The notes beneath the pieces were generated by a model. It was not told the DNA's origin and made no database searches. It saw only the letters and a list, made by a program, of their open reading frames with translations. DNA of 64,000 nt from the NCBI RefSeq assembly GCF_947497275.1, contig NZ_CANMFS010000005.1, positions 186,001 to 250,000 of the forward strand, written 5' to 3'. Shown here piece after piece: positions 36,158-45,668 of this stretch (the stretch's first letter is position 1; every line of letters starts with the position of its first letter). The stretch is from an uncultured Sulfitobacter sp. Its GTDB lineage: Bacteria > Pseudomonadota > Alphaproteobacteria > Rhodobacterales > Rhodobacteraceae. A program made the translations under genes and the position numbers.

Positions 36158-37339
36158 ATGTCCCGCAAAAGCTATATTTTCACCTCGGAATCCGTGTCCG
36201 AGGGACACCCTGACAAGGTCTGCGACCGGATCAGCGATGCGGTCCTCGATGCATTTTTGTCCGAGGAGCCTCATGCGCGGGTTGCGGCGGAAACTTTCGC
36301 GACCACCAACCGCGTGGTGATCGGCGGCGAAGTCGGTTTGACCGACAAGGCAAAACTTGACGAATACATGGGGCGGATCGAGAGCATCGCGCGGACCTGC
36401 ATCAAGGATATCGGCTACGAGCAGGACAAATTTCATCACGCCACCTGCGAGATCACCAATCTTCTTCACAGCCAATCGGCGCATATCGCCCAGGGCGTGG
36501 ACAGCCGTGAGGGCAAGGAAGAGGGCGCGGGGGATCAGGGTATCATGTTCGGTTTCGCGACGGACGAGACGCCAGAATTGATGCCGGCGCCGATTCATTA
36601 CGCGCACGCGGTTTTGCGGCGTCTGGCCCAAGCGCGCAAGGATGGCACCGAGCCGACGTTGCGCCCCGATGCCAAATCGCAGCTTTCCGTGCGCTATGAG
36701 GATGGCAAGCCGGTGGGTGTGTCCTCGATCGTGCTGTCGACGCAACACGCGGACGAAAGCCAGACCAGCGACGACATCCGCGCCATCGTCGAGCCCTATA
36801 TCCGCGAAGTTCTGCCAGAAGGCTGGATTTCTGAGGCGACCGAATGGTGGGTGAACCCGACGGGCGTTTTCGTGATCGGCGGGCCGGATGGAGACGCGGG
36901 CCTGACGGGCCGCAAGATCATCGTGGATACCTACGGCGGTGCAGCGCCGCACGGAGGCGGCGCGTTCTCGGGCAAGGATCCGACCAAGGTCGACCGGTCC
37001 GCAGCCTATGCCGCGCGGTATCTTGCGAAGAACGTGGTGGCCGCCGGGATGGCGACCAAATGCACGATCCAGCTGAGCTATGCCATCGGGGTGAGTAAAC
37101 CGCTGTCGATCTACTGCGATACCTTCGGCACCGGCGAGGTGGACGATGCGGCAATCGAACGCGCAGTGGCGCGGGTGATGGACCTCACGCCGCGCGGCAT
37201 CCGAGAGCATTTGCAGCTCAACAAACCGATCTACGCGCGCACTGCCGCCTATGGCCACTTTGGCCGCGCACCCGACGAAGACGGCGGATTCAGCTGGGAA
37301 CGGACCGATCTGGCGGCTGCCCTGCAATCGGCGGTTTAA
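36158..37339 (+). CDS. metK: S-adenosylmethionine synthetase
   Basis: The 393-residue protein begins [22 protein letters not shown] and contains [18 protein letters not shown] near residue 127 and [18 protein letters not shown] near residue 265, the hallmark loops of MetK. It makes SAM from methionine and ATP. It is preceded by a riboswitch that responds to its product. The length is typical. Confidence 0.97.
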   Translation: MSRKSYIFTSESVSEGHPDKVCDRISDAVLDAFLSEEPHARVAAETFATTNRVVIGGEVGLTDKAKLDEYMGRIESIARTCIKDIGYEQDKFHHATCEITNLLHSQSAHIAQGVDSREGKEEGAGDQGIMFGFATDETPELMPAPIHYAHAVLRRLAQARKDGTEPTLRPDAKSQLSVRYEDGKPVGVSSIVLSTQHADESQTSDDIRAIVEPYIREVLPEGWISEATEWWVNPTGVFVIGGPDGDAGLTGRKIIVDTYGGAAPHGGGAFSGKDPTKVDRSAAYAARYLAKNVVAAGMATKCTIQLSYAIGVSKPLSIYCDTFGTGEVDDAAIERAVARVMDLTPRGIREHLQLNKPIYARTAAYGHFGRAPDEDGGFSWERTDLAAALQSAV

Positions 37340-37406
37340 ACGGGCGGATCGCGGACCTGATGTAAGGGGCAGGGATTTGATGTGCCTGCCCGTTCGGTTT
37401 GCGCAA

Positions 37407-38243
37407 TCAGTCCGGTCTGCGACTGAACACCAATGGCGGTCGTTTGCCCTTTGCCGGATGGCGTGACCTTTCCTGACCAGGGCTGACGGGCTCATTCTCG
37501 TCGGGTGTTGCGGACTCGTTGCCAGGTATTGGCATCGGGCTGCTCTGGTCGATCGCCAGATCGCTAGCGGTATAGCTGTCGAGATCGTCAAGAAACTCCC
37601 ACAATCGTTGGCACGATAACTCCATGCGATCGAACTTCGTCGCCGCCTGTTCGGGTGTCAGCCGGTCGAAGTCGCGCAATTCGCGCATCTGGCGCAACAT
37701 GCGGCTGACCACTGGTTTTATCTCCTGCGCGCACTCGCGCGAAAACCGCGACAGGCATTTCTGCAACTCTGCGCGCAGGGCACCCTGGTTCTCCAGCCCC
37801 GCACTGAGCGTGGACTTTTGCAGCGCGTTGATTGCAGCGCGGCGCAGCGAGGCCGCCGACAATTCGTCCTTGGTCATGTAGTCGCTGAAACCGTTTTTGA
37901 GGGCTCGGACCGCGATCTCCATATCCTCGACACCGGTGATCATGATCGTCGCCGCGTGCCGGTTCGCAGGGTTGGCGCGGATCATCTCGACCCCCTGCAG
38001 ACCCGTGCCGTCCGGCAGGTTGTGATCGAGCAGCACCAGATCGAACCGATCCTTGTTCAGGTGATCCAGCATTGCCGAGAGCGTATCGGCCTCTGCGATG
38101 TGGGTGTTGAACTCCAGCGCCGTACAAAGCCGTTTCAGGCGCATCCTGTCGAATCTCTGGTCTTCGACGATCAGAATGCGCGCGGAGCCTGGCATCGGCG
38201 GCGGGTGCGTGGCGTTGGGTCGGATCGGTGACAAACGGCTCAT
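37407..38243 (-). CDS. Response regulator with REC domain and helical C-terminal domain
   Basis: The 278-residue protein has a receiver domain at about residues 20-140 (RILIVEDQRFDR, phosphorylatable Asp in LVLLDHNLPDGTGLQG, the conserved Thr/Lys region and YMTKDEL) and a helical C-terminal region with no recognisable DNA-binding motif, ending in a disordered Pro-rich tail. No histidine kinase is adjacent. It interrupts the usual metK-trmB adjacency on the opposite strand. The start at 38243 is chosen because the longer frame runs antisense through trmB and part of aroA. Confidence 0.8.
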   Translation of the reverse strand: MSRLSPIRPNATHPPPMPGSARILIVEDQRFDRMRLKRLCTALEFNTHIAEADTLSAMLDHLNKDRFDLVLLDHNLPDGTGLQGVEMIRANPANRHAATIMITGVEDMEIAVRALKNGFSDYMTKDELSAASLRRAAINALQKSTLSAGLENQGALRAELQKCLSRFSRECAQEIKPVVSRMLRQMRELRDFDRLTPEQAATKFDRMELSCQRLWEFLDDLDSYTASDLAIDQSSPMPIPGNESATPDENEPVSPGQERSRHPAKGKRPPLVFSRRPD

Positions 38244-38363
38244 GAGCAGCCTTCTTTGGAATAGGATCAGCCCGCAGTATATGGCCCGGTGTCTTAACGG
38301 GGGGTGAAGCATCACCCGCTTGGCCCATTGCGGTATCGCGGTGCAGCCGCTACATCGCGCGGC

Positions 38364-39068
38364 ATGAGCACACGTCCTGTCCGCCCCCGTCGAAATTTCT
38401 ATGGCCGCCTGAAGGGCAAGAGCCTCAAGCAATCCCAGAAGGGCTATATCGAAGAGGACCTTGCCGCCCTCTCGCCCGGAGCGGTGGATTGGGAGGCGAA
38501 CCCCGAACGCGCGCTGCTCGACCCGGACGCGATGTTCGGGGGCAAGCCTGCGTGGCTTGAAATCGGTTTCGGCGGCGGTGAACATATGGTGCATCAGGCC
38601 GCGGCGAACCCGCAGGTGGGTATCATCGGCTGCGAGCCCTACATCAACGGCGTCGCAATGCTTTTGGGAAAAATACGCCGCGCCGGTGTCGGGAACGTAA
38701 AGGTGCATCCCGGCGATGTGCGCGACATGTTCGATGTGTTGCCCGCGCAAAGCATTTCGCGCGCCTTTCTGCTGTATCCGGATCCTTGGCCCAAGACGCG
38801 CCATCACCGCCGCCGCTTTGTAACGCGCGAACATCTTGAACCGTTGCACCGCGTTCTGAAACCCGGCGCACTCTTTCGTGTCGCAACGGACATCGAAGAT
38901 TACGTTCGCCAGACTCTCGAAGAAGTGCCGCGCGCGGGGTTTGAATGGCTGGCCGAGCGGCCCGGCGATTGGCGGCAACCGTGGGATGACTGGATCTCGA
39001 CCCGATACGAGCAAAAAGCGTTGCGCGAAGGGCGCGTGCCGCATTATCTCACATTCCGGCGCATCTGA
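38364..39068 (+). CDS. trmB: tRNA (guanine-N7-)-methyltransferase
   Basis: The 234-residue protein has the SAM-binding WLEIGFGGGEHM near residue 68 and the family signature YPDPWPKTRHHRRRF near residue 139. It methylates G46 in tRNAs. The start at 38364 (MSTRPVRPRR) removes a 20-residue upstream extension that is not typical. Confidence 0.94.
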   Translation: MSTRPVRPRRNFYGRLKGKSLKQSQKGYIEEDLAALSPGAVDWEANPERALLDPDAMFGGKPAWLEIGFGGGEHMVHQAAANPQVGIIGCEPYINGVAMLLGKIRRAGVGNVKVHPGDVRDMFDVLPAQSISRAFLLYPDPWPKTRHHRRRFVTREHLEPLHRVLKPGALFRVATDIEDYVRQTLEEVPRAGFEWLAERPGDWRQPWDDWISTRYEQKALREGRVPHYLTFRRI

Positions 39069-39155
39069 CGCTGCCTTCGCGCAGGCCTGTCCTGCATGGA
39101 CGCGGTTTGCCTGCTGCGGTAGAAGACGGCGAACGTACAAGGAAAGGCTGCTGAT

Positions 39156-40511
39156 ATGTCGGGTCACGGACACCCTATTCCCATGACCGCGCAGGCCTGT
39201 GGGCCGCTGACCGGTATTGCCGATGTGCCCGGGGACAAATCGATCTCGCACCGGGCGCTGATTCTGGGTGCGATGTGCGTAGGTGAAACGACGATCACCG
39301 GGTTGCTGGAGGGTCAGGACGTTCTGGATACCGCGCAGGCGATGCGCGATTTCGGCGCGCAGGTTGTGGATCACGGAGGCGGGTCGTGGTCTGTGCACGG
39401 TGTCGGTGTCGGCGGTTTCATGGAACCGAACGGCGTCATTGATTGTGGAAACTCGGGAACGGGGGTGCGGCTGATCATGGGGGCGATGGCGTCCCAGCCG
39501 ATCACCGCGACGTTTTCCGGCGATGCCAGTCTGAACGGGCGGCCAATGGCGCGGGTGACGGATCCGCTGGCGTTGTTTGGCTGTCAGGCCGTAGGCCGCG
39601 CGGGCGGGCGCTTGCCCATGACGCTGGTCGGAGCGGCGGATCCCTTGCCGGTGCGGTACACGGTGCCGGTGCCGTCTGCGCAAGTGAAATCGGCGGTCCT
39701 GCTCGCGGGTCTGAACGCGCCGGGCCAGACTGTGGTGATCGAGAAAGAGGCGACGCGCGATCATACCGAGCGAATGCTGGAGGGGTTCGGCGCGGAAATC
39801 ACTGTACGTGATACCAAAGAAGGGCGTGAAATTACGCTTACGGGGCAGCCGGAACTGCGCGCGCAGCATATCGAGGTGCCGCGCGACCCAAGCTCTGCTG
39901 CATTTCCGGTCTGCGCGGCGCTGATCGTGCCCGGATCGGATGTTCTGGTGCCGGGGATCGGGCTGAACCCGACGCGGGCGGGGCTGTTTACGACACTGCG
40001 CGAAATGGGCGCCGACCTGAGCTTTGAGAACGAGCGAACCGAGGGGGGCGAGCCTGTCGCGGATCTGAGGGCGCGGTTTTCACCCGATCTGATCGGTATC
40101 GAGGTGCCGCCGGCGCGCGCGGCAAGCATGATCGATGAATATCCGGTGTTGAGCGTCGTAGCAGCCTTTGCAAAAGGCCAGACATTGATGCGCGGCGTCA
40201 AGGAATTGCGTGTGAAGGAAAGCGACCGGATCGAGGCGATGGCCAAAGGCCTGCGCGCGAACGGAGTTGCTGTCGAGGACGGACCGGACTGGTGGATCGT
40301 AACCGGCGCGGGCCACGGTCAAGTGGCCGGAGGCGCAGTTTGCGAGAGCCACCTCGACCACCGGATCGCCATGTCGTTTCTTATCCTCGGAATGGCTGCC
40401 AACGCGCCTGTCCAAGTGGATGACGGCGGGCCGATTGCCACGTCTTTTCCGATTTTCGAACCGTTGATGGCGATTTTGGGCGCACGGGTGTCGCGCAATA
40501 GTGGACAGTAG
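39156..40511 (+). CDS. aroA: 3-phosphoshikimate 1-carboxyvinyltransferase (EPSP synthase)
   Basis: The 451-residue protein has [14 protein letters not shown] near residue 26, [12 protein letters not shown] near residue 98, [14 protein letters not shown] and [15 protein letters not shown]. Sequence style and length resemble the class II (CP4-like) enzymes of alphaproteobacteria. In the active-site loop, Gly101 stands where the glyphosate-tolerant CP4 enzyme has Ala100. It starts a tight aroA-cmk unit 13 bases apart. Confidence 0.94.
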   Translation: MSGHGHPIPMTAQACGPLTGIADVPGDKSISHRALILGAMCVGETTITGLLEGQDVLDTAQAMRDFGAQVVDHGGGSWSVHGVGVGGFMEPNGVIDCGNSGTGVRLIMGAMASQPITATFSGDASLNGRPMARVTDPLALFGCQAVGRAGGRLPMTLVGAADPLPVRYTVPVPSAQVKSAVLLAGLNAPGQTVVIEKEATRDHTERMLEGFGAEITVRDTKEGREITLTGQPELRAQHIEVPRDPSSAAFPVCAALIVPGSDVLVPGIGLNPTRAGLFTTLREMGADLSFENERTEGGEPVADLRARFSPDLIGIEVPPARAASMIDEYPVLSVVAAFAKGQTLMRGVKELRVKESDRIEAMAKGLRANGVAVEDGPDWWIVTGAGHGQVAGGAVCESHLDHRIAMSFLILGMAANAPVQVDDGGPIATSFPIFEPLMAILGARVSRNSGQ

Positions 40512-40523
40512 TGGAGATCGGCG

Positions 40524-41144
40524 ATGGGATGCAGTTTCACGGTTGCGATTGATGGGCCGGCGGCTGCCGGCAAGGGTACCGTGTCAAGAGCGGTAGCCGC
40601 CCATTTCGGTTTTGCCTATCTTGATACCGGCCTGCTTTACCGGGCGGTCGGCGCCAAGGTCATCGGCGGAATGGGCCCCTGCGAGGCCGCGCGTACGCTC
40701 GCGCGAGAAGATCTCGAAGCGGAGGGTCTGCGCAGCAGTGCAGTTGCTCAAGAGGCTAGCAAGGTTGCCGTAATCGGGGCCGTGCGTGATGCATTGACCG
40801 CATTTCAGCGGGATTTCGCGACACAAGAGGGCGGTGCCGTTTTGGACGGTCGCGATATCGGGACAGTCATTTGTCCGAATGCCGATGCCAAACTGTTCGT
40901 GACTGCGAGTGCTGAAGTGCGTGCGAAACGTCGGCATGCGGAAATGCAACACAGCGACAGTAGCGAGAGCCTTGCGCAGGTACTAGCGGATGTCCGGGCG
41001 CGGGACGCGCGTGATATGCAACGGGCCGAAGCCCCATTGCGCCCAGCGCAAGATGCCCTGCTGATCGACACATCAAACCTGAGCATCGACGAAGCCGTCT
41101 CTGCTGCCATTGGCGCCGTAAATGCCAAGAGGACCAAAACGTAG
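40524..41144 (+). CDS. cmk: Cytidylate kinase
   Basis: The 206-residue NMP kinase has the P-loop [18 protein letters not shown] near residue 8, [10 protein letters not shown], and [19 protein letters not shown]. It phosphorylates CMP and dCMP. Usually it lies directly upstream of rpsA; here 2.6 kb of other genes separate them. It is followed by two AT-rich hairpins. Confidence 0.94.
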   Translation: MGCSFTVAIDGPAAAGKGTVSRAVAAHFGFAYLDTGLLYRAVGAKVIGGMGPCEAARTLAREDLEAEGLRSSAVAQEASKVAVIGAVRDALTAFQRDFATQEGGAVLDGRDIGTVICPNADAKLFVTASAEVRAKRRHAEMQHSDSSESLAQVLADVRARDARDMQRAEAPLRPAQDALLIDTSNLSIDEAVSAAIGAVNAKRTKT

Positions 41145-41154
41145 CGGGAGCAAA

Positions 41155-41201
41155 CAAATTTTTTTGAAAAATTTGCGCCGGAATTTTGTTGAAAATTCCG
41201 G
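41155..41201. repeat. Two tandem AT-rich hairpins downstream of cmk
   Basis: CAAATTTTT (41155-41163) / AAAAATTTG (41167-41175) and CCGGAATTTT (41178-41187) / AAAATTCCGG (41192-41201) form two perfect stems separated by two bases. They can act as a terminator for cmk. Similar palindromes are frequent in roseobacter intergenic DNA, as far as I recall, so this may be a dispersed repeat family. Confidence 0.7.
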
Positions 41202-41308
41202 ACACCATTGCATCAGGTGCGCGCGATTTCTGGCGGATGCAACCGGAGCGGATCGATTGACCTTGCCGCGTCGTTGACGGACACTAAGAGAAAGTCAGGA
41301 GGCCTACG

Positions 41309-42124
41309 ATGGTCGCGGTCAATAAGCAGATTATCTGCATCAACTGGGGTTCCAAATATGGCGCGCCTTATATCAACCGCTTGTACGGCATGTGCGCGCG
41401 CAACATTACGGGCAGTTTTTCGATGACCTGCTTCACGGACAACGCCGATGGTGTACGCGACGAGGTGATCTGCCGCGATCTACCCCCAAGTAACATTGTC
41501 ATGCCGAAGTCGAAAGGGATTTGGCCCAAATCGCGGCTTTGGAACGAGACGCTTGAAGGTGTCGAGGGACCGGTGTTGTTCCTCGATCTCGATCTGGTTA
41601 TCACCGGAAACCTCGATGGTTTCTTCGAGTACGGCGACCCGGACGACATCATTCTGGCGCGCAATCCTACGACACCTTTCGAGAAATTGGGACAAACCTC
41701 GATTTTCCGCTTCCCTGTGGGCAAGCTTGCACCGCTTCTCGACAAGTTTCGCGCGGATCCACAAGGAATTGCCGATACCTATACGTTCGAGCAGCGTTTC
41801 GTAACGCGCAATGCGCCGGGTGGCGTTAAATTCTGGCCGAAGTCCTGGGTGCGCCATTTCCGTACGCAGTGTGTTCCCCTGTTTCCGCTCAATTACTTCA
41901 TCGCGCCAAAATTGCCCGCCGATGCGCGTGTGGTCATTTTTCCTGCAACCCCAAACCCGCCTGATGCGTTGGTCGGCAGATGGGTGCCCGAAGAAGGCGA
42001 CCGTAGCCGGTTCGAGCACCTGATGCGCGCGATTCGCGGGCCGCGGCATTTCAAGAAGAGGTTTCGCCATCTGCGTCGCTTCATGTTGCCTACACCGTGG
42101 ATCGCGGAACATTGGCGCGAATAG
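41309..42124 (+). CDS. Glycosyltransferase-like protein with DxD motif
   Basis: The 271-residue product has the GT-A style run VLFLDLDLVITGNLDGFFEY near residue 90, whose DLDL is a likely metal/nucleotide-sugar DxD site. Other GT8-like hallmarks are weak. It is soluble and lacks a signal peptide. A good site (CAGGAGG) precedes the ATG. It lies in the segment inserted between cmk and rpsA, with a rhodanese gene 24 bases downstream. Confidence 0.7.
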   Translation: MVAVNKQIICINWGSKYGAPYINRLYGMCARNITGSFSMTCFTDNADGVRDEVICRDLPPSNIVMPKSKGIWPKSRLWNETLEGVEGPVLFLDLDLVITGNLDGFFEYGDPDDIILARNPTTPFEKLGQTSIFRFPVGKLAPLLDKFRADPQGIADTYTFEQRFVTRNAPGGVKFWPKSWVRHFRTQCVPLFPLNYFIAPKLPADARVVIFPATPNPPDALVGRWVPEEGDRSRFEHLMRAIRGPRHFKKRFRHLRRFMLPTPWIAEHWRE

Positions 42125-42148
42125 CGCTGCAATAATAGGAGAAACGAC

Positions 42149-42526
42149 ATGAAAACGGCAAAAGACTATCTTGACGCTGCCAAGGACGACGTCCCCTCAA
42201 TGAGCAGCGAGGATGCAATTGCAAAACACGCCGACGGGCAGGGCGTCTTTATTGACGTGCGCGATAGCGCCGATATTGCGGACAGCGGAACCATCAAGGG
42301 CGCCCACCGGGTGCCGCGTGGCGTAATCGAGTTTCACGCCGATCCGGCAGTTGAAAAAATGTATAACCCCGTCTTCCAGAAGGACGCCGATATTCACCTG
42401 ATCTGCGGCGCGGGTGGACAGGCGGCGCTTGCGGGCAAAACTCTCAAGGAGATGGGTTATTCGAAGGTGACGAACATCGGCGGTTTTCCTGACTGGAAAG
42501 AGGCGGGGGGGCCAACCGAAACCTGA
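42149..42526 (+). CDS. Rhodanese-like sulfurtransferase
   Basis: The 125-residue single-domain rhodanese has FIDVRDSADIADSGTIKGAHRVPRG and the active-site loop LICGAGGQAALAG near residue 90, whose Cys should accept sulfur. It is cytoplasmic. It closely follows the glycosyltransferase-like gene and is followed by a strong terminator. Confidence 0.88.
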   Translation: MKTAKDYLDAAKDDVPSMSSEDAIAKHADGQGVFIDVRDSADIADSGTIKGAHRVPRGVIEFHADPAVEKMYNPVFQKDADIHLICGAGGQAALAGKTLKEMGYSKVTNIGGFPDWKEAGGPTET

Positions 42527-42575
42527 TCTGATTTTTGGTGGCAGTTGATGTCTACAGTTTCAGAAGACAATCTGC

Positions 42576-42602
42576 GGCGGACCACTACTGGTCCGCCTTT
42601 TT
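42576..42602 (+). terminator. Terminator of the rhodanese gene
   Basis: A perfect nine-base stem (GGCGGACCA at 42576-42584 and TGGTCCGCC at 42589-42597) with a four-base loop is followed by five T residues. Confidence 0.85.
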
Positions 42603-42676
42603 CTTTGCGCGAAGGTATCAAGAGACCGTGGGTCTACCGGCTCTAAATAACCACGAACGTAGTCTTTTAGTTTATA

Positions 42677-43028
42677 ATGACGCAGCATTATGACACCTCC
42701 CGCACCCGTTCCGCCCGCACGCCGGCAGCATTGGGGCATGACACCCGTCTGACGATATTCCGCCTTCTGGTGCGGGCGGGTAAGGAGGAGTTAAAATGTC
42801 GGCGAAATCGGCGCCCATCTCAGTATGGCGCCGTCAAGGCTCGCGCATCATCTGCGTACGCTGGTCGAAGCAGACCTTGTCGTTCAGGACTGCATCGGAC
42901 GTCAGATCGTCAATTGCGTGGATTCCAATGCTATGAACCGTACGGTTTCGTTTATGACCTGCGATTGTTACGTGGGTCTGCGCGAGCAGCGTGTATGGAT
43001 CGTCTCGCTCGCAAGTTCGATACGCTGA
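42677..43028 (+). pseudogene. arsR-family regulator, frameshifted
   Basis: The first frame reads AALGHDTRLTIFRLLVRAGKEEL; the ArsR sequence continues in the next frame as VGEIGAHLSMAPSRLAHHLRTLVEADLVVQD and on to SFMTCDCYVGLREQ. The shift lies at AAAA 42793-42796, where one A too many would explain it. The helix-turn-helix is split, so no functional regulator can be made without frameshifting. It overlaps the following permease remnant. Confidence 0.8.
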
Positions 43029-43516
43029 GAGACGGGATCGGCAACGGCGGTTGTGGCGTGTCGAAGGTCCGCACGGTGCAATCGGTGGTCTGGGCCTTCT
43101 GGCACGACGACACCCGTGTTGCAAAGTTTGCCCGCGAGGATTTTAAGACTACGCTTTTTCTCGCCAAATGGCTGACGCTGGCGTTCCTTCTGGAAAGCCT
43201 GAAGCTGACGTATGTTCCTGCCGATCGGGTCGCCTGCGCGTTGGGGGGTGAGGGCGTCGCGCCGATCGGGCTGGTAACAGTCGTGGGGGTGCCTGCATAT
43301 CTGAACGGGTATGCCGCCCTGCCGCTGATTGGCGGCCTGAGGGGGCAGGGGACAGTTCGCTACCCGCTGCCCGCTGCGATCGCCGTGTTCGCGCTGGTCC
43401 GATGGAGGGTTTTTGCCCTCTACCTCGGGTTCGCGTTGACTGTATCGTTCGCGGCTGGCGTGCTGTTTCAGCTCTGGACCTCGGTTTGGCGGCAATCGCC
43501 TGCCGCTCCGCGCTAA
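42995..43516 (+). pseudogene. Permease (DUF318/YraQ-like) C-terminal remnant
   Basis: The frame contains VWAFWHDDTRVAKF, FLAKWLTLAFLLESLKLTYVPAD, VGVPAYLNGYAALPLIGGL and IAVFALVR. These match the second half of the membrane permeases often paired with arsR. About 150 N-terminal residues are missing, and after IGGLRGQGT some fifteen residues of the typical AAMAFLVAGG helix are absent. The remnant runs directly from the dead arsR gene, so a deletion joined the two. Confidence 0.75.
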
Positions 43517-43609
43517 AGCGGCGCTGCGGTCTTGTGCTGCGTGCCGCAATCGCTTATAGCGCGATTGTCTAAGGAGCGGAAACAGGCTCCGGGCGTGATA
43601 ATCGGGGCA

Positions 43610-43635
43610 GGGTCGGAAATTTCCGGCCCTCTTTG
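43610..43635 (+). terminator. Hairpin in the rpsA leader region
   Basis: GGGTCGG at 43610-43616 pairs with CCGGCCC at 43623-43629 (one G-U pair) around AAATTT and is followed by TCTTTG. It lies about 100 bases before rpsA and could terminate upstream transcripts or act as a leader structure of rpsA. Confidence 0.55.
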
Positions 43636-43735
43636 TTTATTCCGCACGGCTTCGCTCTCTGGTCCAATTCACACGCAAGACCGGCGGAGACAACCGCACG
43701 GCCAGATACATCACTCAAAGGATATAATACGCTAC

Positions 43736-45412
43736 ATGGCGAATATGATGGACGAGTTTGAAGCACTCCTGAACGAAAGCTTCGAAATGGACACGCCCGA
43801 AGAGGGTTCTGTTGTCAAAGGCAAGGTGATCGCAATCGAAGCGGGCCAGGCCATTATCGACGTAGGCTACAAGATGGAAGGCCGCGTCGAGCTTAAAGAA
43901 TTTGCCGAACCAGGCGAAGCTCCCAAAGTTGAAGTCGGCGACGAAGTCGAAGTGTTCCTGCGGCAGGTAGAGAACGCGCGCGGCGAAGCTGTGATCTCTC
44001 GCGAGATGGCGCGCCGTGAAGAAGCATGGGATCGTCTGGAAAAAGCCTACGCTGCGGAAGAGCGCGTCGAAGGTGCGATCTTTGGCCGTGTCAAAGGCGG
44101 CTTTACGGTCGATCTCGGCGGTGCCGTGGCGTTCTTGCCCGGCTCGCAGGTCGATGTACGCCCGGTGCGCGATGCAGGCCCGCTGATGGGTCTCAAGCAG
44201 CCGTTCCAGGTTCTGAAAATGGACCGTCGCCGGGGTAACATCGTGGTTTCGCGCCGTGCGATCCTCGAAGAATCGCGTGCCGAACAGCGTGCCGAAGTCA
44301 TCGGCAACCTCACCGAAGGCCAGACGGTCGATGGTGTGGTCAAGAACATCACCGAATACGGTGCGTTCGTTGATCTGGGCGGCGTCGACGGTTTGCTGCA
44401 CGTCACCGACATGGCATGGCGTCGCGTGAACCACCCCTCCGAGATCCTCGCCATCGGCGAGACGATCAAGGTGCAGGTGATCAAGATCAACAAGGAGACA
44501 CATCGTATCTCCCTCGGCATGAAGCAGTTGCAGGAAGATCCGTGGGATCTGGTTGGCGCGAAATACCCGCTGGAATCGACCCACACTGGCCGCGTGACCA
44601 ACATCACCGATTACGGCGCCTTCGTGGAACTGGAGCCCGGTGTCGAGGGGCTGGTGCACGTCTCCGAGATGTCCTGGACCAAGAAGAACGTACACCCCGG
44701 CAAGATCGTATCGACCAGCCAGGAAGTCGAAGTCATGGTTCTGGAGATCGACGGTGCCAAGCGCCGCGTTTCGCTTGGTCTCAAGCAGACCATGCGCAAC
44801 CCATGGGAGGTGTTCGCTGAAACGCACCCTGAGGGCACTGAAGTCGAAGGCGAAGTCAAGAACATCACCGAATTCGGTCTGTTCGTGGGTCTGCCCGGCG
44901 ACATCGACGGTATGGTTCACCTCTCGGATCTGTCATGGGACCAGCGTGGCGAAGAAGCCATCCAGGACTACCGCAAGGGCGACATGGTTCACGCCGTGGT
45001 GTCCGAAGTCGACGTCGACAAAGAGCGTATCTCGCTTTCGATCAAGGGTGTCGGCGGCGATAAGTTCGCCGAAGCGGTTGGCGGCGTAAAGCGCGGCTCG
45101 ATCGTGACCGTGACCGTTACGTCCATCGAGGATGGCGGGATCGAAGTGGAATACGAGGGCATGAAATCCTTTATCCGCCGCTCCGATCTGTCGCGTGACC
45201 GTGCCGAACAGCGGCCCGAGCGTTTCTCGGTCGGCGACAAGGTCGACGTGCGCATCACCAACGTCGACACCAAGGCTCACCGCCTGGGCGTTTCGATCAA
45301 GGCGCGCGAGATTGCGGAGGAGAAAGAGGCCGTGGAGCAGTATGGCTCGTCCGACTCCGGCGCATCGCTCGGCGATATCCTCGGTGCGGCGCTGAAAAGC
45401 GGCGACGACTGA
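43736..45412 (+). CDS. rpsA: 30S ribosomal protein S1
   Basis: The 558-residue protein has six S1 RNA-binding repeats, visible from GSVVKGKVIAIEAGQAIIDVG near residue 23 to the last at about residue 450; repeats three and four carry the strongest KNITEYGAFVDLG pattern. It binds mRNA on the 30S subunit. The ATG at 43736 (MANMMDEFEALL) is the usual terminus. A terminator follows. Confidence 0.96.
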   Translation: MANMMDEFEALLNESFEMDTPEEGSVVKGKVIAIEAGQAIIDVGYKMEGRVELKEFAEPGEAPKVEVGDEVEVFLRQVENARGEAVISREMARREEAWDRLEKAYAAEERVEGAIFGRVKGGFTVDLGGAVAFLPGSQVDVRPVRDAGPLMGLKQPFQVLKMDRRRGNIVVSRRAILEESRAEQRAEVIGNLTEGQTVDGVVKNITEYGAFVDLGGVDGLLHVTDMAWRRVNHPSEILAIGETIKVQVIKINKETHRISLGMKQLQEDPWDLVGAKYPLESTHTGRVTNITDYGAFVELEPGVEGLVHVSEMSWTKKNVHPGKIVSTSQEVEVMVLEIDGAKRRVSLGLKQTMRNPWEVFAETHPEGTEVEGEVKNITEFGLFVGLPGDIDGMVHLSDLSWDQRGEEAIQDYRKGDMVHAVVSEVDVDKERISLSIKGVGGDKFAEAVGGVKRGSIVTVTVTSIEDGGIEVEYEGMKSFIRRSDLSRDRAEQRPERFSVGDKVDVRITNVDTKAHRLGVSIKAREIAEEKEAVEQYGSSDSGASLGDILGAALKSGDD

Positions 45413-45447
45413 CCACCCACGCGGGTTATTCCGTAAGCAAGAATGAG

Positions 45448-45479
45448 AAAGCCCTGCACAGCGATGTGTGGGGCTTTTT
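45448..45479 (+). terminator. Terminator of rpsA
   Basis: AAAGCCC at 45448-45454 pairs with GGGCTTT at 45471-45477, with an inner TGCACA/TGTGTG stem, and then T residues follow. It lies 36 bases after the rpsA stop. Confidence 0.85.
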
Positions 45480-45668
45480 GCGAATCGGCGGAGTTTAAGG
45501 CGGGGTGAATGTTGGCATCGGCGATACAGCAGGGATTTCTACCGCTATGCGTGCAGTTTGGCTGGGAAAGTCGCGGTAACGATATAATATGCGACAAACT
45601 GGCCATGTCTGTGCTTTCGCAGCGTCCGGTTTTCAGTATACTACGACAAAATTAGCGGGGAGCTTGTG

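Noticed and set aside
37407-39869. An 820-codon minus-strand frame
   Set aside because: Only the last 278 codons (response regulator) are coding; the rest is antisense to trmB and part of aroA.
42796-42935. An ATG with a strong ribosome-binding site inside the dead arsR gene
   Set aside because: The frame it opens is unrelated to ArsR and ends after about 46 codons; the AAGGAGGAG is explained by the codons for Lys-Glu-Glu.
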